A DNA stretch of 64,000 nt from CAYOEJ01 sp964403015 (GTDB taxonomy: Bacteria; Actinomycetota; Actinomycetes; Actinomycetales; Actinomycetaceae): contig CAYOEJ010000005.1 of NCBI GenBank assembly GCA_964403015.1, positions 5,942 to 69,941 on the forward strand, given 5' to 3'. Both the position numbers and the translations under genes were made by a program. Under the pieces are notes generated by a model, which worked only from the letters and a program-made list of their open reading frames with translations, had not been told where the DNA came from and did not search any database. Shown here one piece after another: positions 34,468 to 43,240 of this stretch (the first letter of the stretch is position 1; each line of letters begins with the position of its first letter).

Positions 34468-36465
34468 ATGGCTGACCCGCAGAGTTATCGCCCGCGAGAT
34501 ATCCCCGCCAACCCGGGCGTGTATCGTTTTATTGACGACGACGGCCGGATTGTTTACGTGGGCAAAGCAAAGTCCTTGCGGCAGCGGCTCTCGAACTACT
34601 TCCAGGATCCCGCCTTACTTCATCCCCGCACCCGCCAGATGGTCTTCACGGCATCGAACGTGCAGTGGGTTGTGGTGGGATCCGAAATCGAGGCCCTCAC
34701 CCTCGAATATGCCTGGATCAAGGAATTCGCGCCGCGGTTCAACGTTATGTACCGTGACGACAAGTCCTATCCGTATCTCGCGGTCACGCTTTCGGAGGAG
34801 TTCCCTCGGGTGACAGTCACGCGAAATGCGCATCGGAAGGGCAATAAATATTACGGTCCTTATACGAAGGTCTGGGCAGTTCGAGAAAGCCTAGATCTTT
34901 TACTACGTGTGTTTCCGATGCGCTCGTGCACTGCGGGAGTGTTCAGAAATGCACAGCGGGCTGGGCGTCCATGCCTTAACGGCTATATCGATAAGTGTGC
35001 TGCACCCTGCGTGAATCGAGTGAGCGCTGAAGAGCATCGCGAAATCGCCTTGGACCTCACGCGATTTCTCGATGGAACGGGCGAAAAGCTGATCAATCAA
35101 AAGCTTTCCGAGATGCACGAGGCTGCTGCGGACAAGGATTTTGAGCGAGCCGCACGCCTGCGAGACGACGCGGCTGCGCTGCGGACGATCGTCGAGAAGA
35201 ACACGGTTGTGCTTGACTCCGACGTTGATGCAGATGTTTTTGGCCTAGAATCGGACGAACTCGAGGCCTCCGTACAGGTGTTCTACATTCGTGGTGGCCG
35301 AATCCGAGGTCAGCGTGGATGGGTGACAACAATCGAGGATCTCGATAGCCCCGGCCTCATCAATCAGCTCCTGCTTCAGGTGTATGGTTCCTACGCTCCC
35401 ACTGTGACTCGAGCAAAGAAGCGAGCGGCACGATCGGTTGACGACGTCTCTCACGCAGAAACTAGTGCCGTTCCGCGCGAGGTCTGGGTGCCGGAGTTAC
35501 CCAGTGACCTATCAGTGCTCACCGAGTGGTTGTCTGACCTTCGTGGCGGCCCGGTGAAGATTCGTGTTCCTCGCCGGGGTCTGAAAGCCCAGTTGGCCGA
35601 TACCGTTCATACGAATGCCATGCAGGCGCTTCAACGGCACAAGCTTCAGCGGGCCGGCGACATCACCGAGCGTTCGCGCGCGCTCGAAGAGTTGCGAGAG
35701 GGGCTCGATCTTGACCGCGCGCCACTGCGGATTGAGTGCTACGACATTTCCCATACCCAGGGCACGAACCAAGTTGGATCCATGGTGGTGTTTGAGGACG
35801 GGCTTGCAAAGAAATCTGATTACCGGCACTTCATCGTCCGTGGTCCGGACGGGAGCGGTGCGCGAGACGATACTGCAGCGATGGATGAGGTATTGCGACG
35901 CCGGCTTAGCCGTCTCGCTCAGGGAGCGGCAGCTGACGACGCTTCGGATGACCAGCCGGTCGCTGGAGAAGTTGATGAATCCCAGCCACGCAGGTTCGCA
36001 TACAGACCAGACCTCATCGTGGTCGATGGAGGCCTACCGCAGGTGAATGCCGCTCAGCGGGTTATTGATGAGCTTGGCGCTGACCTAAAAGTCATCGGTC
36101 TGGCTAAACGCCTTGAGGAAATTTGGGTGCCGGGAGTCGAGTTCCCCGTCATCCTGTCGCGTTCTTCCCCCGCGCTGCGGTTGCTTCAGTTCCTCCGAGA
36201 CGAATCGCACCGATTCGCGATCACCTTCCATAGGAAGAAGCGTTCATCGTCCATGACTCGTTCTGCCATGGATGATATCCCTGGGCTTGGACCTGCAAAG
36301 CAAAAGGCCTTACTCAAGCATTTTGGCTCACTCGCTCGGATCAAGAAAGCCTCGCAAGCGGACCTCGAGCAGGTGCCGGGAATCGGACCTTCCATGGCGC
36401 GCACCATCATAGAAGCATTTCCTCAATCTGATGAGCCGGTGGACGAAAAGTCGCCAGAGGCGTGA
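34468..36465 (+). CDS. uvrC: Excinuclease ABC subunit C
   Basis: UvrC makes both incisions beside a lesion. It has 665 residues: N-terminal GIY-YIG nuclease (GVYRFIDDDGRIVYVGKAKSLR), Cys-containing stretch CLNGYIDKCAAPCV, UVR domain near residue 215 (LINQKLSEMHEAAADKDFERAARLRDD), the RNase H-like 5' nuclease with RIECYDISHTQGTNQVGSMVVFEDG, VVDGGLPQV and IGLAKRLEEIWVP, and a C-terminal helix-hairpin-helix pair (DIPGLGPAKQKALLKHFG, VPGIGPSMARTI). ATG 34468 follows the uvrA stop by one base, and the operon continues into rapZ. Confidence 0.96.
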   Translation: MADPQSYRPRDIPANPGVYRFIDDDGRIVYVGKAKSLRQRLSNYFQDPALLHPRTRQMVFTASNVQWVVVGSEIEALTLEYAWIKEFAPRFNVMYRDDKSYPYLAVTLSEEFPRVTVTRNAHRKGNKYYGPYTKVWAVRESLDLLLRVFPMRSCTAGVFRNAQRAGRPCLNGYIDKCAAPCVNRVSAEEHREIALDLTRFLDGTGEKLINQKLSEMHEAAADKDFERAARLRDDAAALRTIVEKNTVVLDSDVDADVFGLESDELEASVQVFYIRGGRIRGQRGWVTTIEDLDSPGLINQLLLQVYGSYAPTVTRAKKRAARSVDDVSHAETSAVPREVWVPELPSDLSVLTEWLSDLRGGPVKIRVPRRGLKAQLADTVHTNAMQALQRHKLQRAGDITERSRALEELREGLDLDRAPLRIECYDISHTQGTNQVGSMVVFEDGLAKKSDYRHFIVRGPDGSGARDDTAAMDEVLRRRLSRLAQGAAADDASDDQPVAGEVDESQPRRFAYRPDLIVVDGGLPQVNAAQRVIDELGADLKVIGLAKRLEEIWVPGVEFPVILSRSSPALRLLQFLRDESHRFAITFHRKKRSSSMTRSAMDDIPGLGPAKQKALLKHFGSLARIKKASQADLEQVPGIGPSMARTIIEAFPQSDEPVDEKSPEA

Positions 36466-36486
36466 CAAAACTGGCACGATGAAGAC

Positions 36487-37422
36487 ATGAGCAATATCAA
36501 CGACACGGGCAATATTCCGATCGGGATACCAGACCTCGACTCCGAGGCTGAGCTACCTCATTTGGAGGTTCCCGAGATTCTGATTATCACCGGCATGTCC
36601 GGTGCGGGACGGAGCCGCGCGGCGGCAACGCTCGAGGATCTGGGCTGGTACGTCGTTGACAATCTGCCACCGCGTCTTCTTTCCGCCATGGCTGGCTTGA
36701 TGACTCCTGCTGGCAGCGTGCGGCGTCTCGCCGTGGTTGTTGATGTGCGCTCTCGTGACTACTTCCAAGAACTTGTAGGAATCCTTGAGGGTTTGACCGC
36801 GGCGAAAGTCGAGTTCCGCGTTCTTTTCCTTGACGCTTCCGATCAGGTTCTTGTGCAACGCTACGAGTCCGTGCGACGCCCACACCCGTTGCAAGAAGGT
36901 GGGCGTCTCCTCGATGGCATTCATAAAGAACGAGATGTCCTTGCCCCGCTGAAGGATCTTGCGGACATCTATATCGACACGTCCACGCTGTCAGTTCACG
37001 ATCTTTCCCGAAAGATTCGCGGAAAAGTTGCAACAAGCGCAGATACGGACCTTCACCTGACAGTCATGTCCTTCGGTTTCAAGTACGGCCTACCGCTAGA
37101 CGCTGATCACGTTGCTGACGTGCGCTTTCTTCCCAATCCCTACTGGGTGACAGAACTTCGCAAACTTACCGGCCGCGATGCGCCCGTGCGTAACTATGTG
37201 CTCGGAATTGATGGCGCTTTGGAATTTGTGGATAAGTACGTCGATCTCATCGCGCCTATCCTTGGGGGATACGTGCATGAGCTCAAACCGTATGTCACCA
37301 TTGCCATCGGCTGCACGGGCGGAAAGCACCGCTCAGTTGCCATGTCGGAAGCGATATCGGAAAAGCTCCGCAAACTGGGGCACAATGTCCGCACTATTCA
37401 CCGCGATTTAGGACGTGAGTAG
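36487..37422 (+). CDS. rapZ: RapZ/YvcJ P-loop nucleotide-binding protein
   Basis: Member of the RapZ family, which in E. coli guides RNase E to the small RNA GlmZ and in Bacillus (YvcJ) binds GTP. Seen: P-loop GMSGAGRSRA at residues 36-45, VVDNLPPRLL, VVDVRSRDYF, FLDASDQVLVQRYESVRRPHPL and the C-terminal binding domain with LRKLTGRDAPVRNYV and IAIGCTGGKHRSVAM. In actinobacteria there is no GlmZ, so the real partner is unknown. It sits in the conserved uvrC-rapZ-yvcK-whiA block and its stop shares a base with the next start. Confidence 0.93.
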   Translation: MSNINDTGNIPIGIPDLDSEAELPHLEVPEILIITGMSGAGRSRAAATLEDLGWYVVDNLPPRLLSAMAGLMTPAGSVRRLAVVVDVRSRDYFQELVGILEGLTAAKVEFRVLFLDASDQVLVQRYESVRRPHPLQEGGRLLDGIHKERDVLAPLKDLADIYIDTSTLSVHDLSRKIRGKVATSADTDLHLTVMSFGFKYGLPLDADHVADVRFLPNPYWVTELRKLTGRDAPVRNYVLGIDGALEFVDKYVDLIAPILGGYVHELKPYVTIAIGCTGGKHRSVAMSEAISEKLRKLGHNVRTIHRDLGRE

Positions 37423-38375
37423 TGTCCGTCTACGATGTCAACAGTGGCGCGCGGGGTGTGCGCGCCGTTGCGCTCGGTGGTGGCCACGGCCTTTATGCCT
37501 CGCTTTCAGCGCTCCGGCATCTCACCCGCAACATAACCGCGATAGTTACGGTGGCCGACGACGGCGGAAGCTCCGGACGGCTACGGCAGGAGATGGACGT
37601 TCTTCCTCCCGGAGATCTCCGCATGGCTTTGTCGGCACTGTGCGACGACGGCGAATGGGGGCAGACTTGGCGTGACGTCCTTCAGCATCGATTCCGCACA
37701 AACGGTCCGCTAGATGGCCATTCGGTGGGAAACCTCCTGATCGTTGCCGTGTGGGAGAAGCTCAAAGATTCCGTAGATGGCCTCGATCTTATCGGCCGCC
37801 TACTCGATGTGAAGGGGCGCGTTATCCCGATGGCGGCAACGCCCCTTCGGATCGAGGCAGATGTTGTTTCTGAAGGGGAGAGGCGCACGGTCAGCGGCCA
37901 AGTCGCTGTAGCCAAGTGTCAGGCGACCATCGAAGACGTTCGCCTTGAACCTAAGAATCCACCTGCACGTCCTGAAGCTATTACGGCAGTTAACGAGGCT
38001 GATTGGGTCATTTTCGGTCCCGGCTCATGGTTCACCTCGGTCCTTCCGCACCTGTTAGTGCCGGATCTTCACCAAGCGGTCAAGTCAACGGCGGCGCGAA
38101 AGATGCTCGTGCTCAATTTGGTCCCTGATTCAGAGACGGGTGCGATGAGCGCTGCGGATCACGTCCACTCATTCCATAAGTATTCGCCAGATTTGAAACT
38201 AGACGTTATTCTGGTGGACTCAGACTCCATTACGGAGTGGGACGAGCTCAACGCTGCAGCGGAACTCTGTGGTGCGAAGATCGTCGCGAAAAGGCTCGCT
38301 ATGACGGATGACGAGGCAAAGCATGATGCGCTTTTCCTCGCCGCTGCATATCGTGAGGTTTTCGGGGAATTCTAG
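37422..38375 (+). CDS. yvcK: YvcK/CuvA-type UDP-sugar-binding protein
   Basis: A 317-residue protein of the CofD-like fold. The Bacillus homologue is needed for growth on gluconeogenic carbon and binds UDP-GlcNAc; the mycobacterial one (CuvA) supports cell wall and envelope. Seen: VALGGGHGLYASLSALR, VADDGGSSGRLRQEMDVLPPGDLRMAL, HSVGNLLIVA and FGPGSWFTSVLPHLL, all standard for this family. GTG start overlapping the rapZ stop by one base (TAGTG). Although the fold matches CofD, no coenzyme F420 context is present, so I prefer YvcK. Confidence 0.93.
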   Translation: MSVYDVNSGARGVRAVALGGGHGLYASLSALRHLTRNITAIVTVADDGGSSGRLRQEMDVLPPGDLRMALSALCDDGEWGQTWRDVLQHRFRTNGPLDGHSVGNLLIVAVWEKLKDSVDGLDLIGRLLDVKGRVIPMAATPLRIEADVVSEGERRTVSGQVAVAKCQATIEDVRLEPKNPPARPEAITAVNEADWVIFGPGSWFTSVLPHLLVPDLHQAVKSTAARKMLVLNLVPDSETGAMSAADHVHSFHKYSPDLKLDVILVDSDSITEWDELNAAAELCGAKIVAKRLAMTDDEAKHDALFLAAAYREVFGEF

Positions 38376-38461
38376 ATTGACTAAATGTGGACTACCCAGT
38401 TCACGGTAAGCTGGATAAGCGGGCATTTAGCTCGCGATTTTCTGTAGAGAGGACGAAGTGA

Positions 38462-39457
38462 ATGCCTGCATTGACTACATCCGTTAAGGATGAAATCTGC
38501 ACGGTATATCCGGGCAATTCGTCGTCAATGGTTGCCGAAATCTCCACGATGTTTCGGTTTGCCGGCGGCCTACAGATCAACTCGGGCCTCGTCACACTTC
38601 AAGCTGAACTGACTCATCCAGGATCGGCTCGACACCTGTGGGAATTGCTGCGCAAGGTCTACAGCATTGAGCCGGAAATCATTGCCGTGAAGAACAACAT
38701 GCGTCATGGTAACCACTACATTGTTCGCGTCAGTCAGGACGGAGAACGTCTTGCCCGCAGGGTGGGTATTCTCGACACCCAAGGGCGGCCGGTGAGAGGG
38801 CTTGCGCCACAGATCGTTGGAGGCAGCAAGGCGGATGCGAGCGCCGCGTGGCGCGGTGCATTCCTTGCGCGCGGCACTCTCATGGAGCCTGGGCGTAACG
38901 CTGCCCTCGAGGTTACCTGCCCCTCACTAGAGGCTGCATATGCGATCGGCGGTCTCGCTCGCCGTATGGACATTCCTTATCGTGCCCGCCAATCTCGCGG
39001 TGCACACCGCGTTGATATTCGTGAGGGAGATGCAATCGCATCCATGCTCATCAGGATTGGCGGCCATGATTCTGTCATTCGCTGGGAAGAGCTTCGCACC
39101 GAGCGTGAAGTTCACGGACATGCGAATAGGCTCGCGAATTTCGATGACGCTAATATGCGCAGGAGCGCCGACGCCGCCGTGGTGGCTGTTATTCGTGTCA
39201 AGCGCGCGTTCGAAATCCTCGGAGACGACATCCCAGATAACCTTCGCGAGGCTGGAAACTTCCGGATCCAGTATCCCGAGGACTCATTGAACCTCCTTGG
39301 GGAGCGTCTGAATCCGGCTGCCACGAAGGATGCGGTGGCCGGCCGTCTTCGCCGTCTCAACACGATGGCGGATAAACGTGCAGCCGAACTCGGTATCCCC
39401 AACACGATGGATGCCGTGGACGAAGCCGAACGTGTATCAAAGCGCACACCTCGATAG
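38462..39457 (+). CDS. whiA: DNA-binding protein WhiA
   Basis: WhiA is a DNA-binding regulator related to LAGLIDADG endonucleases. In Streptomyces it acts with WhiB to control cell division in sporulation; in non-sporulating actinobacteria it affects division and chromosome organisation. The 331 residues contain an N-terminal domain (VKDEI...MVAEISTMFRFAGGLQI), the degenerate homing-endonuclease core (AWRGAFLARGTLMEPG; LEVTCPSLEAAYAI) and a C-terminal helix-turn-helix (IPDNLREAGNFRIQYPEDSLNLLGE). ATG 38462 follows a GAGGACGAAGTGA sequence. Last gene of the uvrC-rapZ-yvcK-whiA block. Confidence 0.94.
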   Translation: MPALTTSVKDEICTVYPGNSSSMVAEISTMFRFAGGLQINSGLVTLQAELTHPGSARHLWELLRKVYSIEPEIIAVKNNMRHGNHYIVRVSQDGERLARRVGILDTQGRPVRGLAPQIVGGSKADASAAWRGAFLARGTLMEPGRNAALEVTCPSLEAAYAIGGLARRMDIPYRARQSRGAHRVDIREGDAIASMLIRIGGHDSVIRWEELRTEREVHGHANRLANFDDANMRRSADAAVVAVIRVKRAFEILGDDIPDNLREAGNFRIQYPEDSLNLLGERLNPAATKDAVAGRLRRLNTMADKRAAELGIPNTMDAVDEAERVSKRTPR

Positions 39458-39669
39458 GGGCCAAAGTCTCTCTTTCGTCTCAATGCACTCCGCTCACTGT
39501 GAAAAAGTGCGCTTGATCTGACCCGTAAATGCCCACACTGACTCTTTAACGGTAGAATCATTACGGATCGAAAGACGAGCCCGAGAAGTGCTCGGTTCGG
39601 ATTTCGTGAGATGCGGGGCGACCCGCTCAATGATCACTACGTGCACGAAGCTGCACAAGGAGGATAAGA

Positions 39670-40674
39670 GTGACTATTCGCGTTGGTATTAACGGCTTTG
39701 GACGTATTGGCCGCAACTTCACCCGTGCAGTTTTGGCATCGGGTGCCGACATCGACATCGTTGCGGTGAATGACCTCACCGATAACAAGACTCTCGCACA
39801 CTTGCTCAAGTACGACTCGATCCTCGGCAAGCTGGATGAGGACGTCACCTACACTGATGACTCCATCAAGATTGGCGACAAGGAATTCAAGGCTCTTGCC
39901 GAGAAGGATCCGGCACAGCTGCCTTGGGGCGAGCTCGGTGCAGACATCGTCATCGAGTCCACCGGTCGCTTCACCAATGCTGAGGCTGCCAAGGCTCACA
40001 TCGAGGCTGGCGCTAAGAAGGTCATCATCTCCGCTCCGGCGAAGAACGAAGATGCAACCTTCGTCATGGGTGTTAACGAGGGCGACTACGATCCCGAGAA
40101 CCACCACATCATTTCTAACGCATCGTGCACCACCAACTGCCTTGCACCTCTTGCCAAGGTTCTCAACGATGAGTTCGGCATCGTGAAGGGTCTCATGACC
40201 ACCGTTCACGCTTACACCGCCGATCAGAACCTTCAGGACGGCCCGCACTCCGACCTTCGTCGTTCCCGTGCTGCCGCTCTCAACATTGTTCCGACCAAGA
40301 CCGGCGCCGCAGCTGCCGTTTCCTTGGTACTCCCGGAGCTCAAGGGCAAGTTCGATGGCTACGCGCTCCGCGTGCCGGTTGCTACCGGTTCCGCAGTCGA
40401 CCTCACGTTCGAGGCTGAGAAGGAAGTTACCGTTGAGTCCGTCAACGCTGCAGTCAAGGCTGCCGCTGAAGGTCCGCTCAAGGGCATTCTTGCTTACACC
40501 GAGGATCCCATCGTGTCCAAGGACATCGAGACCGATCCGCACTCCTCGATCTTCGACGCTGGCCTGACCAAGGTCATCGACGGCCAGGTCAAGGTTGTTT
40601 CTTGGTACGACAACGAGTGGGGCTACTCCAGCCGCCTCGTTGATCTCACCGTTCTCGTTGGCGAGAAGCTCTGA
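39670..40674 (+). CDS. gap: Glyceraldehyde-3-phosphate dehydrogenase, type I
   Basis: Oxidises glyceraldehyde-3-phosphate with NAD+. It has 334 residues: IRVGINGFGRIGRNFTRAV, the active-site ISNASCTTNCLAP with Cys153, HAYTADQNLQDGPHSDLRRSRAAALN, and SWYDNEWGYSSRLVDL at the end. The acidic residue after strand 2 (NDLTDN) fits NAD preference. GTG start with AAGGAGG 8 bases upstream. Codon use is strongly biased, as expected for a major glycolytic enzyme. A 212-base gap lies upstream, probably its promoter; I see a TAGAAT at 39553 but no convincing -35. Confidence 0.97.
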   Translation: MTIRVGINGFGRIGRNFTRAVLASGADIDIVAVNDLTDNKTLAHLLKYDSILGKLDEDVTYTDDSIKIGDKEFKALAEKDPAQLPWGELGADIVIESTGRFTNAEAAKAHIEAGAKKVIISAPAKNEDATFVMGVNEGDYDPENHHIISNASCTTNCLAPLAKVLNDEFGIVKGLMTTVHAYTADQNLQDGPHSDLRRSRAAALNIVPTKTGAAAAVSLVLPELKGKFDGYALRVPVATGSAVDLTFEAEKEVTVESVNAAVKAAAEGPLKGILAYTEDPIVSKDIETDPHSSIFDAGLTKVIDGQVKVVSWYDNEWGYSSRLVDLTVLVGEKL

Positions 40675-40693
40675 GCTTCTAGCTAATGACTTC

Positions 40694-40734
40694 GCACAGG
40701 CCCGTGCATGCACCTCGCATGTGCGGGCCTGTGC
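40694..40734 (+). other. Stem-loop between gap and pgk
   Basis: GCACAGGCCCG (40694-40704) pairs perfectly with CGGGCCTGTGC (40724-40734), with partial further pairing in the 19-base loop. No T-run follows, so it is more like an RNA processing or stability element than a full terminator. It may set gap mRNA above pgk. Confidence 0.7.
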
Positions 40735-40768
40735 ACGAAAAGACTTCCCGTTCTAACAAAGGAGAAGA

Positions 40769-41962
40769 ATGAGGACCATTGATTCGCTCGGCGATCTCGC
40801 CGGCAAGAAAGTTTTCGTTCGATCGGACTTCAACGTTCCGCTCGATGACGATAAGAACATTACCGACGACGGCCGCATCCGCGCCGCACTTCCCACCATT
40901 ACCCGTCTCGCCGACGCCGGTGCGAAAGTTATCGTCTCGGCTCACCTCGGCCGCCCCAAGGGTCAGGTCAAGCCAGAATTTTCACTCGAACCAGTTGCAA
41001 AGCGTCTAGCCGAGCTTCTGGACAAGGATGTCAAGCTTGCGAAGGACACCGTAGGGGAGGACGCCAAGCGTCTCACCTCGGAGATGGAGGACGGCGACGT
41101 CGTCCTTCTCGAAAATGTTCGCTTTGATCCCCGTGAAGATTCCAAGACCGATTCTGAGCGCGAAGAGCTCGCCAAGGAATACGCAGCTCTCGCGGATGCG
41201 TTCGTATCCGATGGATTCGGCGTCGTCCACCGCAAGCAGGCCTCCGTTTACGATATCGCTAAGGAACTGCCCTCGGCGGCAGGCGAACTCGTCTTCAAGG
41301 AGATCGACTCGCTGTCAAAGGCAACCACGAACCCTGAGCGTCCCTACACGGTCATCCTCGGTGGTTCCAAGGTTTCGGACAAGCTCGGTGTGATCGAGAA
41401 CCTCATCGAGAAGGCCGATCGTCTTCTCATTGGTGGCGGCATGGCCTACACCTTCCTCAAGGCGCAGGGCCACGAGGTAGGATCCTCACTTCTTGAAGAG
41501 GATCAGGTCGATACGGCCAAGTCGTTCCTCGAGAAGGCCAAGGCTAAGGGCGTAGAGCTGATGCTTCCCACGGATAACGTGACAGCAGCAGAGTTCAAGG
41601 CGGATTCACCGGCCTCTGAGCATGCCTCGGATTCTATTCCTAGTGACGAGATGGGTCTGGACATCGGTCCTGAGACCGCCAAGGCATATGCACAAGCAAT
41701 CTCAGACTCGAAGACCATCGTCTGGAACGGCCCCATGGGCGTATTCGAGTTTGACGCTTTCTCAAAGGGAACGCGCGCCGTTGCTGAGGCTATGCAGAAC
41801 GCTGAAGGATTCACCATCGTCGGCGGTGGAGACTCCGCAGCAGCCGTTCGCACACTCGGTTTTGACGAAGAGAAGTTCAACCACATTTCCACCGGCGGTG
41901 GCGCCTCCCTCGAATACCTTGAGGGTAAGGAACTCCCCGGCATCGCAGTTTTGGAGGACTGA
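40769..41962 (+). CDS. pgk: Phosphoglycerate kinase
   Basis: Makes ATP from 1,3-bisphosphoglycerate. It has 397 residues: KKVFVRSDFNVPLDD, HLGRPKGQVKPEFSL, VLLENVRFDPRE, the hinge FVSDGFGVVHRKQAS, VILGGSKVSDKLGV, LIGGGMAYTFL, WNGPMGVFEF and FTIVGGGDSAAAVRTLGF. AAAGGAG lies 7 bases before the ATG. It follows gap by 94 bases with the stem-loop in between, and precedes tpiA by 3 bases. Confidence 0.97.
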   Translation: MRTIDSLGDLAGKKVFVRSDFNVPLDDDKNITDDGRIRAALPTITRLADAGAKVIVSAHLGRPKGQVKPEFSLEPVAKRLAELLDKDVKLAKDTVGEDAKRLTSEMEDGDVVLLENVRFDPREDSKTDSEREELAKEYAALADAFVSDGFGVVHRKQASVYDIAKELPSAAGELVFKEIDSLSKATTNPERPYTVILGGSKVSDKLGVIENLIEKADRLLIGGGMAYTFLKAQGHEVGSSLLEEDQVDTAKSFLEKAKAKGVELMLPTDNVTAAEFKADSPASEHASDSIPSDEMGLDIGPETAKAYAQAISDSKTIVWNGPMGVFEFDAFSKGTRAVAEAMQNAEGFTIVGGGDSAAAVRTLGFDEEKFNHISTGGGASLEYLEGKELPGIAVLED

Positions 41963-41965
41963 AAC

Positions 41966-42742
41966 ATGGCACGTACCCCAATTATGGCCGGTAACTGGAA
42001 GATGAACCTCGATCACCTCGAGGCAACCTCGCTAGTTCAAAAGCTTGCATGGACCCTCAAGGATCTCAAGCATGACTACGAGAACGTCGAGGTTGCGGTT
42101 ATTCCACCGTTCACCGACATTCGCTCCGTACAGACCCTCGTGGATGCTGAGGAGTTCGATATCAAGTACGGCGCCCAGGACGTCTCCGTACACGACTCCG
42201 GTGCATACACCGGCGAAGTCTCGACCGCAATGCTCTCCAAGCTCGGCGTCACCTACGTCGTCGTCGGCCACTCGGAGCGCCGCGAGTACCATGGCGAATC
42301 CAACGAGCTGATCGGCCAAAAGGCAAAGAAGGTTCTGGACGCTGGCATGACTCCGATCATGTGCTGCGGCGAGGCACTGGAGATCCGCAAGGAAGGCACG
42401 CACGTCGAGTACGTGCTCGGCCAGATTGATGAGATGCTCAAGGATCTTTCCGCGGAGGAAGTTGCCAAATCTATCATCGCCTATGAGCCCGTATGGGCCA
42501 TTGGTACCGGTGAAGTTGCAACTCCCGAAGATGCGCAGGAGGTGTGCGGAGCTATCCGTAACCGGATCGTCGAACTTTTCGACGACGCCACGGCCGAAGC
42601 TGTTCGCATTCAGTACGGCGGTTCCGTGAAGTCGGATAACGTCAAGGAGATCATGGCTAAGCCAGACGTCGATGGCGCTCTGGTGGGCGGTGCATCCCTC
42701 AAGGCAGACGAGTTCGCAAAGATTGTGACCTACCAAGCCTAA
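41966..42742 (+). CDS. tpiA: Triosephosphate isomerase
   Basis: Interconverts dihydroxyacetone phosphate and glyceraldehyde-3-phosphate. The 258-residue TIM barrel has the catalytic Lys in MAGNWKMNLD, the catalytic His in VVVGHSERREYHGE, the catalytic Glu and flexible loop in AYEPVWAIGTGEVATPE, and the phosphate-binding IQYGGSVKSDN and GALVGGASL. The ATG lies 3 bases after the pgk stop, whose end (GGAGGACTGA) also supplies the ribosome site. A terminator follows. Confidence 0.97.
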   Translation: MARTPIMAGNWKMNLDHLEATSLVQKLAWTLKDLKHDYENVEVAVIPPFTDIRSVQTLVDAEEFDIKYGAQDVSVHDSGAYTGEVSTAMLSKLGVTYVVVGHSERREYHGESNELIGQKAKKVLDAGMTPIMCCGEALEIRKEGTHVEYVLGQIDEMLKDLSAEEVAKSIIAYEPVWAIGTGEVATPEDAQEVCGAIRNRIVELFDDATAEAVRIQYGGSVKSDNVKEIMAKPDVDGALVGGASLKADEFAKIVTYQA

Positions 42743-42748
42743 AATCAC

Positions 42749-42795
42749 AGAAAGCGCGGTGCTATGGATTTCATGGCCACCGCGCTTTCTTGTAC
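42749..42795 (+). terminator. Terminator after tpiA
   Basis: A 13-bp perfect stem, AGAAAGCGCGGTG (42749-42761) with CACCGCGCTTTCT (42778-42790), then TTGT. The T-run is short, but position and stem strength suit the end of gap-pgk-tpiA. Confidence 0.85.
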
Positions 42796-42825
42796 ACTGA
42801 TTCGGTACATACCTCGTAAGAAAAG

Positions 42826-43080
42826 TTGAGTCTCTTGGACGTTCTCCTCATTGTTTTCTCCGTGCTTCTCGTGATCTCGAGCCTTCTGCTTATCGGATCG
42901 ATCCTTCTTCATAAGGGCCGAGGTGGCGGCATCTCAGACATGTTCGGCGGCGGCATCTCTACAGCGATGCGCTCATCGGGCGTCGCTGAGCGCAACCTCA
43001 ACCGCATCACGGTAGGCGTTGCACTCGTGTGGATCACCTCCGTGGTACTGATCGGACTCATAACGAAGGCGATGTACTAA
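42826..43080 (+). CDS. secG: Preprotein translocase subunit SecG
   Basis: Small membrane subunit that aids SecYEG-driven protein export. The 84 residues have two membrane segments (LLIVFSVLLVISSLLLIGSILLH split over residues 6-28, and VGVALVWITSVVLIGLIT near the end) around the conserved cytosolic loop KGRGGGISDMFGGGIS. The start is taken as TTG 42826; a second TTG three codons later is possible, and no strong ribosome site decides between them. Position after tpiA is standard in actinobacteria. Confidence 0.92.
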   Translation: MSLLDVLLIVFSVLLVISSLLLIGSILLHKGRGGGISDMFGGGISTAMRSSGVAERNLNRITVGVALVWITSVVLIGLITKAMY

Positions 43081-43092
43081 GAATTTTTGTAC

Positions 43093-43126
43093 AAAGAGGC
43101 GGGGAGCTCATGCTCCCCGCCTCTTT
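43093..43126 (+). terminator. Terminator after secG
   Basis: A 15-bp perfect stem, AAAGAGGCGGGGAGC (43093-43107) with GCTCCCCGCCTCTTT (43112-43126), closed by TCAT. Because it is A/T-flanked on both sides it can serve both secG and the opposing opcA transcript. Confidence 0.93.
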
Positions 43127-43240
43127 GCCGTTTCTGCGATGTAGTGCGCATCTGACGCGCATCATCGGGCCCGCCTCTAGTGCATAACTAGCTGGCCCGC
43201 GAACTACCGCGGAACCCGATAATCGCCTCTCCGCTGTGGT

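Noticed and set aside
39500..39669. Promoter for gap with TAGAAT at 39553 as -10
   Set aside because: No -35 element at a suitable distance; kept only as a remark under gap.
39637..40713. Minus-strand frame (358 codons) opposite gap
   Set aside because: Same effect of biased codon use in a highly expressed gene; gap on the plus strand has full active-site motifs.
42032..42748. Minus-strand frame opposite tpiA
   Set aside because: Antisense shadow of a biased-codon gene; tpiA is unambiguous.
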